Below are positions 25,592 through 33,266 of a stretch of 37,612 nucleotides of DNA, in pieces (positions within the stretch are counted from its first letter, which is position 1; every line of letters begins with the position of its first letter). The translations under genes were made by a program, and so were the position numbers. Origin of the DNA: Streptomyces sp. E2N166 (GTDB lineage Bacteria > Actinomycetota > Actinomycetes > Streptomycetales > Streptomycetaceae); contig NZ_RAIF01000006.1 of the NCBI RefSeq assembly GCF_003671715.1, positions 461,868 to 499,479 on the forward strand, written 5' to 3'. The notes beneath the pieces are model-generated. The model did not search any database. It was not told where the DNA came from and saw only the letters and a list, made by a program, of their open reading frames with translations.

Positions 25592-26524
25592 TCAGAGGGA
25601 CGTCGCGGCGCGCAGGATGAGGAACATCGTGACGGCGGCGTTCGCGGAGGACATCGCCGACACGGCGGTTCCGGCGGCCGCGGCCCATGCCGCCAGGCCC
25701 ACCGAGGTGAAGACCGAGGGCCAGGTGCGGACGGCGGGAGCCGGGCCCAGCAGGGCCGCCACCCGGCGTGGTACCGGACCGGGTGCCGCCAGGCCGGCGA
25801 GGGTGGCGACCGGGGTGCCCCGGGAGACGAGGGCCGCCTTGCCGATCGCGGTCGCCACCACGCGGCGGCTGCCGACCGCCCGCGCGGCCGCCTCGTCCGC
25901 CCACCGCTCCGCCGTGTAGGACACGGCGGTACGCAGCGGCCGCAGGAACGGGTTGGCCAGGGCGGCGAGCCGGACGGCGAGCAGGAAGCGATGGTGCCGG
26001 CCGGTCAGGTGGGCCCGCTCGTGGGCGAACAGCGCGCGCCGCTCGGCCGGTGCGAGGCAGTCGAGCAGGGCCGTGGTCACCACCACCCGGTCCCGGCGTC
26101 CGCCGGGCAGCGCGTACGCGTAGGGCACGTCGTCCGGCAGTACGGCCACCGAGGTGCCCGGCAGGCCGGCCAGCGCGCGGTGGGCACCGCGACGCACCCT
26201 GCCGTGCCGCCACAGGGCTCGCGCCGAGGCCACGACCACCGCGCACAGCGCGGGGATCGCCGCCTTGCCGACGACCTCGTCGTACGGCACCGCCGCCCGC
26301 ACCTCCGGGTCGGACCAGCCGTCCGGCAGGGGGTTGCCCGGCAGCTGCGCGGTGCCGACCACCATCACCAGGGCCAGGCACACCGTGCTGCACAGGGCCA
26401 TCACCGCGGCCACGGCGGTGAGGAGCCGGGTCGCGGTACGCGGGTGCAGACGCTGTTCCGCCAGCCGGGCGACCGGCCACGCCGTCAACGGCAGGACCAG
26501 CGGCAGAAAGACGAATACCCCCAT
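25592..26524 (-). CDS. M56-family membrane metallopeptidase (BlaR1-like)
   Basis: A 310-residue integral membrane zinc protease of family M56. There are about four hydrophobic segments (FLPLVLPLTAWPVA, LLTAVAAVMALCSTVCLALV, AIPALCAVVVASA, and a final helix near the C-terminus). The zinc motif HERAH is at residues 168-172 in the cytoplasmic domain, with the downstream ADEAAARAV supplying the usual third ligand region. It lacks the extracellular penicillin-binding sensor of true BlaR1, as is common in actinobacteria. It starts six bases after the blaI-like stop, so the two are an operon. By analogy it cleaves the BlaI-type repressor on sensing a signal. No beta-lactamase gene is adjacent. Confidence 0.9.
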   Translation of the reverse strand: MGVFVFLPLVLPLTAWPVARLAEQRLHPRTATRLLTAVAAVMALCSTVCLALVMVVGTAQLPGNPLPDGWSDPEVRAAVPYDEVVGKAAIPALCAVVVASARALWRHGRVRRGAHRALAGLPGTSVAVLPDDVPYAYALPGGRRDRVVVTTALLDCLAPAERRALFAHERAHLTGRHHRFLLAVRLAALANPFLRPLRTAVSYTAERWADEAAARAVGSRRVVATAIGKAALVSRGTPVATLAGLAAPGPVPRRVAALLGPAPAVRTWPSVFTSVGLAAWAAAAGTAVSAMSSANAAVTMFLILRAATSL

Positions 26525-26530
26525 GCGGCG

Positions 26531-26917
26531 TCAGCCGTCCCCCGCGTCGGGTAGGTGACCCAGCAGTTCGCGCAGCAGCCGTTCGTCGTCCGGGTCGAGG
26601 CCGGTGACGAAGCTGGCCAGTACCGCTTCCCGGTCGCTCTCGGCGTCCAGGACCTTGCGCATCTTCCGCGCGGCCAGGCCCGCCTGGTCCGAGGCCGGTG
26701 TCCAGGCGAAGGAACGGCCCGCGCGCTCGCGGCCCACCGCGCCCTTCTCCAGCAGCCGGGTCAGGATCGTGATCACCGTGGTGTAGGCGAGGTCGCCGCC
26801 CAGTCGCTCCTGCACCCAGCCGGCCGTCGCGGGTCCGTCCGCCTCGCGCAGTGCCGACAGCACCAGCGCCTCCAGCTCGCCCTGCCCCCGCCGCCGCGGA
26901 CGCCGGTGATCGCTCAC
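26531..26917 (-). CDS. BlaI/MecI/CopY-type winged-helix repressor
   Basis: A 128-residue dimeric repressor. GELEALVLSALREADGPATA, then GWVQERLGGDLAYTTVITIL and TRLLEKGAVGRERAGRSFAW, form the winged helix. The C-terminal helix bundle (LASFVTGLDPDDERLLRELL) mediates dimerisation and contains the region normally cut by the partner protease. The GTG at 26917 is preferred over upstream starts because AAGGAGA lies six bases before it. It is followed immediately by the M56 gene. An inverted repeat at 26953-26976 over a TATACGAT box is a plausible self-operator. Confidence 0.9.
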   Translation of the reverse strand: MSDHRRPRRRGQGELEALVLSALREADGPATAGWVQERLGGDLAYTTVITILTRLLEKGAVGRERAGRSFAWTPASDQAGLAARKMRKVLDAESDREAVLASFVTGLDPDDERLLRELLGHLPDAGDG

Positions 26918-26945
26918 GGCCCGTCTCCTTCCGCCGCAGTGCCAC

Positions 26946-26976
26946 GTCTGTCCGATGTCTGTCCGAGCCGACATCG
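26946..26976. promoter_or_regulatory. candidate BlaI-type operator and promoter
   Basis: CGATGTC (26953-26959) and GACATCG (26970-26976) are perfect inverted arms. They overlap a direct repeat of GTCTGTCCGA (26946-26955 and 26957-26966, 11-bp period) and a minus-strand TATACGAT box at 26973-26980. The position, about 35-60 bp before the repressor start, is right for autoregulation. That BlaI binds it is inferred. Confidence 0.5.
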
Positions 26977-27099
26977 TATAGACGCGCCGACCCCGTCAGC
27001 CGCCCAGGCGCCTGGCGTACGTCACGAAACCGGCCACCGTGCCGTCCCGGACAGCGACCAGTTCGTCGGGAACATGCCGGACATCACCCGTGGTACCGG

Positions 27100-28803
27100 T
27101 CAGTGGTCCGCGGCGCAGCAGCCGCCCGCGCCGTCACCGGTGGCCGGCGCGGTGCCGAGGCGGCAGTAGCAGGAGGCCTCGACCGGTACGTCCGCCAGGG
27201 CGGTGGCGAGCTTCAGTTGCTGTGCCACGATCCCCGCCTCACCCTCCTTGCCCAGGCGCACCAGGCACTCGTGGAGCCCGTGCAGGGCCCAGACGTTGCC
27301 CGGGTGCTGCAGGGCGCGGGGCAGGGTGTCGTCCAGGCCCAGATCGGCCCGGTAGACCGCTTCGGCCTCCGCGACCCGGCCCTGTTCCAGGAGCAGGGCA
27401 CCGTAGGCGTGCCGGGTGGGCTGCATCCAGCCCCACGGTTCGTCGTAGGGGAGACCGTCGTCCAGTTCGATCGACCGCTCCAGGGCGGCGAAGGCGGCGG
27501 CGTGGTCGCCCTTGCGGTACTCCAGTTCGCCGTCGAGCATGGCGGAGGCGATGGCGAGGATGTCGGCGCAGGTGTTGTTGAACAGCGTGCGCGTCTCCGG
27601 CACCCGGGCGACCGCCTCGCGGAACAGGACGCGTTCGCCCTCCGCCTCGGCGACCTTGCCGGTGGCGGAGAGGGCGACCCCGCGGGCGTAGTGGAGCATC
27701 GCGGTCGTCACGCAGTACAGGCGCGAGTCGGCGGGCAGCGGCAGCCCGAGGACGTCCGCCCAGCGGCCGAACCGGATCAGGACGTGCACCCGCATGGCCA
27801 CGAAACCCTCCAGCCAGTCGGCCATCGGCGGGCTTTCGACGCGCAGCAACTCCTCGGGGACGGACGCCTCCAGCTGCGCGGCGGTCTCCAGTGCCACTTG
27901 GTACTGGCCGAGGAACATCGCGCCGTAGATCCTGAAGTGGTAGTTGTGCGAGCGGTAGAGGGTGTAGAAGTTCATCGCCCCGGCCCGCGCGCGGTACTTC
28001 TCGTCGGCGGCGATCGCGGCAGTGTTGTCCGACACGACGCGCCGGTAGTCGCCGCACAGCACTTCGAGGTGGGACGGCATGTGGTTGAGGTGCCCGGCGT
28101 CGGGGACCAGGCCGCGCAGCCGGTCGGCGACGTCGAGGGCCGCCTCGGGGGTGGCGGACATCTCCATCAGGTGGACGTACATGTGCAGGACGCCGGGGTG
28201 CTCGCGTCCGCCCTCGGTGGCCAGGGCCCGGTCGAGGACTCCCTTCGCCTCCAGGGTGCGGGCGCCCTCGGCCGGCAGTCCGGTGCGCAGGTCCCAGAGC
28301 TGCCAGGGCGTCAGGTTCATGAGCGCGTCGGCGTAGAGGGTGGTCACGTCCAGGTCGTCGGGGGCGGCTTCGTGGACGGCCCGCATGCTCTCGGCGTACG
28401 GCTCGTTCCACACCGAGCAGTCCTCGACGGCGCGCGCCTGCGGGTAACGGGCGCGCAGGGCGCCGATCAGGGCGCGTTCGAGCGGGGTGGCGGAGTGGGC
28501 CGCCTTCTCGTGGGCGAGTTCGACGGCGGCGTGGGTGCGGTCGACGGTGCGCGTCAGCTCCGCGGTGTCGAAGGCCTCCCACGGCTTGTTGTAGTTCGGG
28601 CCGAGGGCGTAGGCGATGCCCCAGTGGGCCATGGCGCAGTCCGGGTCCGCCGCGGCGGCGGCCTCGAAGCAGGCGACGGCCTCCTCGTGGTGGAAGGCGT
28701 ACGTCCACACCAGCCCGCGGTCGAACCACCGCTGGGCCTCGGGGGACGAGGTCGTCACCGGACGGCCGTGGGTGCCGAGGTCGTAGTAGTCCATGGGGTC
28801 CAT
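27100..28803 (-). CDS. tetratricopeptide repeat protein
   Basis: A 567-residue soluble helical-repeat protein. TPR-like units are visible throughout: WFDRGLVWTYAFHHEEAVAC, then FEAAAAADPDCAMAHWGIAY, ALGPNYNKPW near the N-terminus, and EYRKGDHAAAFAALERSIEL and LLEQGRVAEAEAVYRADLGL near the C-terminus. This matches a widespread family of long TPR proteins of unknown function (TTC38-like in eukaryotes). They act as scaffolds. The ATG at 28803 (MDPMDYYDLG) is favoured; an ATG three codons later is possible. A TATACG box ends seven bases before 28803 and there is no ribosome-binding site, so the message may be leaderless. It stands alone between LPMO and blaI. Confidence 0.82.
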   Translation of the reverse strand: MDPMDYYDLGTHGRPVTTSSPEAQRWFDRGLVWTYAFHHEEAVACFEAAAAADPDCAMAHWGIAYALGPNYNKPWEAFDTAELTRTVDRTHAAVELAHEKAAHSATPLERALIGALRARYPQARAVEDCSVWNEPYAESMRAVHEAAPDDLDVTTLYADALMNLTPWQLWDLRTGLPAEGARTLEAKGVLDRALATEGGREHPGVLHMYVHLMEMSATPEAALDVADRLRGLVPDAGHLNHMPSHLEVLCGDYRRVVSDNTAAIAADEKYRARAGAMNFYTLYRSHNYHFRIYGAMFLGQYQVALETAAQLEASVPEELLRVESPPMADWLEGFVAMRVHVLIRFGRWADVLGLPLPADSRLYCVTTAMLHYARGVALSATGKVAEAEGERVLFREAVARVPETRTLFNNTCADILAIASAMLDGELEYRKGDHAAAFAALERSIELDDGLPYDEPWGWMQPTRHAYGALLLEQGRVAEAEAVYRADLGLDDTLPRALQHPGNVWALHGLHECLVRLGKEGEAGIVAQQLKLATALADVPVEASCYCRLGTAPATGDGAGGCCAADH

Positions 28804-28871
28804 GAGGGGACGTATACCGCACTCCGGTACGGCCACGGAGTACTTCGCGGGACGGACACACCGACCGGTGT

Positions 28872-28900
28872 CCCCGCCGGGCGCGGTGCGCCCGGCGGGG
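28872..28900. terminator. terminator hairpin after the LPMO gene
   Basis: CCCCGCCGGGCGC and GCGCCCGGCGGGG form a perfect 13-bp stem with a 3-nt loop, 34 nt past the LPMO stop. It should stop LPMO transcription before the TPR gene. A G-rich run (28897-28916) overlaps its far side. Confidence 0.75.
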
Positions 28901-28933
28901 GGGGTGGGGGGCGGGGTGTCGCGGATCAGCGGA

Positions 28934-29605
28934 TCAGCCGAAGTCGACGTCGCTGCACAGGAAGTACGTCTGGTCCATGTGCGACGCCTGCCAGATCGTG
29001 TACACGACGTGCCGGCCGCTCAGACCCGAGGTGCTCACCGGGATCTCGTAGTTCTGGCTGGGGGCGTAGCTGCCGGTGGTCGCGACCAGTTGGAGGTCGT
29101 CCCAGCCGAGGGACTGCGTGGCGGGGTCGAAGCCCTGCTGGGTGACGTAGACCTTGAAGTAGTCGGCGCCGTGGCTGGCCTGGTCGTACAGCTTGACGGT
29201 GAAGTTGTCGGTGACGTCCGTGGTCTGCCAGGCGCCAACGGTGTCCAGGGAGTTGTAGCGCCCGCCCTCGGTCCGGCCGCCGCTGCACAGCTGGCCGTCG
29301 GGCACGACCGCCTCGAAGTTGCCCGCGGAGCCGTTGCGGTACAGGCCGTTCCAGTTCCACATGGCGTTGGGGTTGTCCTGCCAGGCCTGCCAGCACATGG
29401 GGTCTTCCTGCGCCATGGCGGGGTTCTGGAAGTCGTCGCCCCAGCGCTGCCAGCAGCCGTAGTTCCGGGAGGCGGGGTCGACGACCGAGCCATGGGCGAC
29501 GGCGGTGCCGCTCCAGGGGATCAGGGTGAGCAGTGCCGCGGTCACGGTGCCGAGGGCCACGGTCGACGCATGCCGGATTCGCTTGTTGCGATCATGACAA
29601 GTCAT
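28934..29605 (-). CDS. AA10 lytic polysaccharide monooxygenase
   Basis: A 223-residue secreted copper enzyme that oxidatively cuts crystalline chitin or cellulose. The signal peptide ends at AVA, exposing His38 as the mature N-terminus (AHGSVVDPASRNYGCWQRW). His145 (QASHGADYF) completes the histidine brace, and the C-terminal YTIWQASHMDQTYFLCSDVDF is typical of AA10. Cys pairs should form disulfides. There is no extra binding module. An AAGAAGGA ribosome-binding site lies before the ATG. A CebR-type operator 62 bp upstream suggests induction by cello-oligosaccharides. The domain call is firm; chitin versus cellulose preference is uncertain. Confidence 0.94.
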   Translation of the reverse strand: MTCHDRNKRIRHASTVALGTVTAALLTLIPWSGTAVAHGSVVDPASRNYGCWQRWGDDFQNPAMAQEDPMCWQAWQDNPNAMWNWNGLYRNGSAGNFEAVVPDGQLCSGGRTEGGRYNSLDTVGAWQTTDVTDNFTVKLYDQASHGADYFKVYVTQQGFDPATQSLGWDDLQLVATTGSYAPSQNYEIPVSTSGLSGRHVVYTIWQASHMDQTYFLCSDVDFG

Positions 29606-29666
29606 GACGTCCTTCTTTCGCGTGGGGGGACAGGTGATGGGGGGGGTCGCACACCGGAAGCATCAG

Positions 29667-29680
29667 TGGGAGCGCTCCCA
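29667..29680. promoter_or_regulatory. CebR-type operator upstream of LPMO
   Basis: TGGGAGCGCTCCCA is a perfect 14-bp palindrome identical to the consensus bound by the LacI-family repressor CebR of Streptomyces, which releases DNA on binding cellobiose or cellotriose. Its place 62 bp before the LPMO start fits repression of that gene. The cebR gene itself is not in this window. Confidence 0.85.
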
Positions 29681-29780
29681 AAGCCTCTCGGAGAACAGGC
29701 TGCGCCCGGACAAACGGAATGGCAATAGTTGAAATGCGCCAGTTCCCGCCCGGCGATGGCGTGTTCGATGCGGTCGCGAC

Positions 29781-29815
29781 GACGGGCGGACGGGGCCCGG
29801 CCCTGTCCGCCCGTC
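29781..29815. terminator. terminator hairpin after the DUF1996 gene
   Basis: GACGGGCGGAC and GTCCGCCCGTC form a perfect 11-bp stem that extends with three more G-C pairs and one wobble to about 15 bp. It lies 24 nt past the DUF1996 stop on the minus strand and separates that gene from the LPMO promoter. Confidence 0.75.
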
Positions 29816-29838
29816 GTCACGACGGCGTCATGCCGGTG

Positions 29839-31995
29839 TCACAGTGAGCGCCGCCTGGAGCGGATCAGCAGCACACAGCCACCGGCGAAGAGGACGCCTC
29901 CGGCGGCCGCGGGCCACAGGCCCAGGCCGGAGCCCGTCTCCGCGAGGCCGCCCTGCGTCGCCTGCGGTTCGGTCGCCGACCCGGCCGCGGCGTCGTCAGC
30001 GCCGCCCGTGCCCTGCGTCGCCCCGGGTGTGGGCGCGGCGCCGCTCGCGGCGTCCGGTGTGTCGTCGGCTGTGCCGTCGGCGGGTGTCGTCGCGGCCCTG
30101 GGCTCGGCACGCGGGGAGGCGTCGTCGTCCCTTTCCTGGGCCGGGGGCGCGGGCGCCTCCTCGTCGTTCTGCCCGGTGCCGCTCCCCGCGCCCTTCCCCT
30201 CGTCCGCTCCGGCGCCCCGGCCGTCCTGCCCGGGGTCCACGGGCGCCGGGGCCGTGGCGGTCTGCTCGGCCGGGGGCTCGGAGGCGTCGGGATTCTCGGT
30301 CGGCTGCTGCTGCGGGTCCTCCGTGGGGCCCTCCGTGGGGTCCTTCGTGGGGTTCTCGGTCGGCTGCTCCTGCGGGTCCTCCGCGGGGTCCCCGGTCGGC
30401 TGCTCCTGCGGGTCCTCGCCCTGGCCGGGCTCCGATCCCGGGGGCGTGTCCGGACCGCAGTCGCGGCCGCTGTTGATGCAGTCGGCCATCTCCCGCATCA
30501 GGTCCTCGTCGAAGACGTTGATGAAGTCGCTGTGGTCCGTCACCGGCTTGTGCAGCTGCTCGGGGAAGGAGTCCACGGCGAACAGCGGCACGGTCCTGCC
30601 GCCGTCCTGGAGGCTGGGCGCGTCCACGTCGTACACGACGCGCTGGACCAGCCGGGGGATGGCCCGGAATCCCTCGGGGCAGCTGCCGTCGGCGGCGGCG
30701 AAGGCCACGTGGGTGCGGTGGTTGGCGCTGTCGATGTTGCGGCCGTCCCAGCAACTCTGGAAGGTGAAGGTGCGCACCACGTCACTGCCGGACGGACAGA
30801 GCGGGTACTTGTCCTTCAGCTGCCGGTCCTCGAAACCGGTGCAGCTCCAGGAGGCGTTCGCGTTGGTGTTGCCGTTGACGAACGCCTTCGCGTCACCGGT
30901 GATGATGCGCAGCAGCCGCGGCATCTCCGTGACCTCGCCGCGCTCGTTGCCCACGAACGTCAGTGTCACCTCGGCGGGCGTGACGATCTCGCCGGCGTTG
31001 CCCTCGATGCCGCCGCCGGGTGACTCGGCGTCCTGTTCGACGGTGCCGTTCTGGAGCCTGAGCACGGGCCAGTAGTACGAGGACTTGTCGCCCTGGTCGG
31101 CGCAGCTCGTGCCGGCGGCGGCCAGGTCCTCGTCGCTGGAGAAGGCGTCGTTGGCCTGATTGCCGACGTAGTCGTGGAAGTGGTGGGCCCCGTTGCTGAC
31201 GCCGGGGGCGGCGATCAGGTTGTCCGAGTTGAAGAGTCCCTCGGCGTTGACGCCGCAGCTGGTGGCGAAGGAGCCGGTCGAGGCGTTCTTCTGCCGGGGT
31301 GCCCGCACGGCGTTCGGCTCAACGGAGTCGATGTCGACGTAGTCCGCGGCCACGGGGCCGTTGCCCGCCTGTCCGCCGTTGCCGGGCTGCTGCCCGTCAC
31401 CGGCCTGTCCGTCGTCGCCGCCGTTCCCGTCGTTTCCGGGGTCCTCACCCTTGCCGTTGGGCTGCTGGTCGGGGCTGCCGCCAGGTGCGTCCGCCGCGGC
31501 GGCCTCGGTGCGGCGCAGTGTGCACTCCGCCAGGGTGTCCAGGCCCTCGGGGCGATCGCCGGCCTTGCCGATGGCGGCGGCGATGCGCTCGATCGTCCCG
31601 GCCCGGTCCTTCTTCAACGGGTCGAGGATGGCGCCCTCGTCGAGCCTGCCGTCGTCCGCGGTGCGGGCGGCCTCCTGGAGTTGCCGGTACGCCGCGGCGA
31701 TCTGCTCGTCGAGCCGGGCGAGTTCCGTGTCGACGTCCGGCCTCGCCTGCTCCGGCACCGTCGTCAGCCGCTCGCTCAGATCGGGGCAGTCGACGGTGGC
31801 CGCCACACCGGAACTGCCCAGGGGAACAGCGGTGTCGCCGGCTTCGGTCGCGGAGGCGAACACGTTCACGGCCACCAGGCCGCCGCCTCCCAGTATCAGC
31901 GCGAATGCTCCGAAGGTCGCGCGGCGCGCCCCGGTCGGGCGTCTGCGCCTGTTGTGTCCCAAGGCGTGCTCCTGTGTCGTGGCGGACTCGGACAT
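29839..31995 (-). CDS. DUF1996 sortase-anchored surface protein (LAETG)
   Basis: A 718-residue exported protein. An N-terminal membrane/signal segment (FGAFALILGGGGLVAVNVFA) is followed by a helical region with Cys-containing DCPDLSERL and ECTLRRTE, a Gly/Asp/Gln-rich spacer, and the DUF1996 domain (FATSCGVNAEGLFNSDNLIA, NGAHHFHDYVGN, SCWDGRNID, HRTHVAF). A wall-spanning region of Pro/Thr/Glu repeats (EQPTENPTKDPTEGPTEDPQ) then leads to LAETG, a hydrophobic helix and RSRRRSL. LAETG is the Streptomyces class E sortase signal, so the protein is covalently attached to peptidoglycan. The ATG at 31995 was chosen; a TTG at 32040 is possible. DUF1996 function is unknown. No sortase gene is adjacent. 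Confidence 0.88.
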   Translation of the reverse strand: MSESATTQEHALGHNRRRRPTGARRATFGAFALILGGGGLVAVNVFASATEAGDTAVPLGSSGVAATVDCPDLSERLTTVPEQARPDVDTELARLDEQIAAAYRQLQEAARTADDGRLDEGAILDPLKKDRAGTIERIAAAIGKAGDRPEGLDTLAECTLRRTEAAAADAPGGSPDQQPNGKGEDPGNDGNGGDDGQAGDGQQPGNGGQAGNGPVAADYVDIDSVEPNAVRAPRQKNASTGSFATSCGVNAEGLFNSDNLIAAPGVSNGAHHFHDYVGNQANDAFSSDEDLAAAGTSCADQGDKSSYYWPVLRLQNGTVEQDAESPGGGIEGNAGEIVTPAEVTLTFVGNERGEVTEMPRLLRIITGDAKAFVNGNTNANASWSCTGFEDRQLKDKYPLCPSGSDVVRTFTFQSCWDGRNIDSANHRTHVAFAAADGSCPEGFRAIPRLVQRVVYDVDAPSLQDGGRTVPLFAVDSFPEQLHKPVTDHSDFINVFDEDLMREMADCINSGRDCGPDTPPGSEPGQGEDPQEQPTGDPAEDPQEQPTENPTKDPTEGPTEDPQQQPTENPDASEPPAEQTATAPAPVDPGQDGRGAGADEGKGAGSGTGQNDEEAPAPPAQERDDDASPRAEPRAATTPADGTADDTPDAASGAAPTPGATQGTGGADDAAAGSATEPQATQGGLAETGSGLGLWPAAAGGVLFAGGCVLLIRSRRRSL

Positions 31996-32000
31996 GGAAT

Positions 32001-32028
32001 GCCCCCGGCTCCATACGGAGTCGGGGGC
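32001..32028 (-). promoter_or_regulatory. stem-loop abutting the DUF1996 start codon
   Basis: On the minus strand, GCCCCCG and CTCC pair with GGAG and CGGGGGC around a 4-nt loop, with one mismatch, to make an 11-bp stem ending 5 nt before the ATG at 31995. The G-run in the stem is the only ribosome-binding candidate, so folding would hide it. A second small repeat (GGATTC/GAATCC, 32050-32065) lies just upstream. If the TTG at 32040 is the real start, this stem is coding. Confidence 0.45.
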
Positions 32029-32071
32029 CGGAGCGTTCAAACGCCTCGCGGATTCTCAGGAATCCCTCACC

Positions 32072-32475
32072 TCACGGGCGCAGGATCAGCCGGACCGGGG
32101 CGCCCTCCTTCGTCTCCAGCCGTGCGACCGCCTCGGCGGCCTCCGCCAGCGGCAGCACCCCGCTGATCGAGGCGGAGAAGTCCAGCCGGCCGCCCTGGAT
32201 CAGCCGCAGTAGCTGCGGCAGCGCCACCGGCATGTCGGAGCCGTAGTGGCCGAGGACGCGCTGCTGGAGGTAGCTGAAGCGGGTCCCGTCGGTGACCGTG
32301 AGCGGCTTGTCGGTCAGGCGCACCAGGACCAGCCGTCCCTTGGGCGCGAGGACGGAGACCGCCTGCTCCCGCACGGGCGGCACGCCCGCGAAGTCGAAGG
32401 CGGCGGCCAGGCCCGCCCCGCCGGTCGCCGCTCGGACGGCCTTGCGCAGGTCCGGCGCGGCGTCGAGCGGGGCGA
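32072..32475 (-). pseudogene. C-terminal half of a zinc-type alcohol dehydrogenase
   Basis: The frame reads DAAPDLRKAVRAATGGAGLA, then AAFDFAGVPPVREQAVSVLA, PKGRLVLVRL, LPQLLRLIQGGRLDF and LPLAEAAEAVARLETKEG, ending LILRP-stop. This is the NAD(P)-binding and C-terminal part of a medium-chain ADH. The catalytic zinc domain and the first Rossmann strands are absent: upstream of about 32475 the frame becomes non-homologous Pro/Arg-rich sequence antisense to a TetR fragment. About 130 of the usual 340-350 residues remain. Clearly non-functional as an ADH. Confidence 0.8.
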
Positions 32476-32629
32476 GTTGGCAGCGGGCACCGATCCCGGG
32501 CTGCTCATCGAGGCCGCCGGCGGCCCGCTGTTCGTCCGGGTGCTGCTCAGCGGGGCGCCGCTGGACGACGCGCTCGTGCGGCGGCTGGTCGACCTGGCCC
32601 TGGACGGGGCCCGGCCCCGCGCCCGGTGA
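32468..32629 (+). pseudogene. C-terminal end of a TetR-family regulator
   Basis: The frame RGELAAGTDPGLLIEAAGGP, then LFVRVLLSGAPLDDALVRRL and VDLALDGARPRAR-stop, matches the last ~50 residues of TetR proteins with the common C-terminal domain (pattern GELxxxTDPxLLxxxLxGPLxxRxLxxGxPLD). The HTH domain and start are missing. It abuts, head to head, the truncated ADH on the other strand, so a single deletion probably removed both 5' ends and the shared promoter. Confidence 0.7.
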
Positions 32630-32805
32630 GTCGGCCCCGCCGCGAGAACGGTCGCTGTCACCGCCCAGGGGCGGTCGCAGGGGCCGAGAGGGCCGGGGGA
32701 TCGGCTCGGGGCGCATCGGAAGCTCTGTTAAGGGCCGGGGTTCGGGGAACCCGGGGCCCGCCGTGCCCACCCGCGCGCCAGCGCCCACGCCGAGGGAGTT
32801 ACCGG

Positions 32806-33255
32806 ATGTCACTGACCAAAGGCCTCGTCGCCGGAGCGGCCGGCACCGTCGCGCTGAACCTCACCACGTACGGCGACATGCTGCTGCGCGGCCGGGGGTC
32901 CAGTGGCGTGCCGGCCCAGGTCGCGGACCGGTTCGTCAACCGGGCCGGCGTCGATCTGGGGGACGAGGAGACCACGGCCAACCGTGAGCAGGCGGCCGGA
33001 GCCCTCCTCGGCTACGTCACCGGCCTCGGGGTCGGGGCGGCCTACGGGCTGCTGCGAAGCGGGCGCGGCGCGCTGCCCGACTGGGTGGCCGGTCCGCTGC
33101 TCGGCGCGGCCGCCATGGCGGGCAGCGATCTGCCGGCCACGGTGCTCGGAGTGACCGACCCGGCCTCGTGGGACCGGACGTCATGGGTGTCGGACCTCGT
33201 GCCGCATCTGGTGTACGGCTTCACCACGGCATCGGTCTACCAGGCACTGCGCTGA
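32806..33255 (+). CDS. small membrane protein of unknown function
   Basis: A 149-residue protein with an N-terminal hydrophobic stretch (GLVAGAAGTVALNLTTYGDM) and Gly/Ala-rich hydrophobic helices (GALLGYVTGLGVGAAYGLL, WVAGPLLGAAAMAGSDLPA), suggesting two to four membrane passes. A conserved-looking end VPHLVYGFTTASVYQALR follows. Similar short proteins are common in actinobacteria with no known role. GGAG seven bases before the ATG supports the start. The SDR gene begins 11 bp after its stop with its own ribosome-binding site, so the two are probably an operon. Confidence 0.75.
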   Translation: MSLTKGLVAGAAGTVALNLTTYGDMLLRGRGSSGVPAQVADRFVNRAGVDLGDEETTANREQAAGALLGYVTGLGVGAAYGLLRSGRGALPDWVAGPLLGAAAMAGSDLPATVLGVTDPASWDRTSWVSDLVPHLVYGFTTASVYQALR

Positions 33256-33266
33256 GCGGAGGGATC

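Noticed and set aside
32732-32759. GC hairpin before the small membrane protein as a terminator
   Set aside because: Imperfect G/C stem with no T-run and no clear gene to end; common by chance at this GC content.
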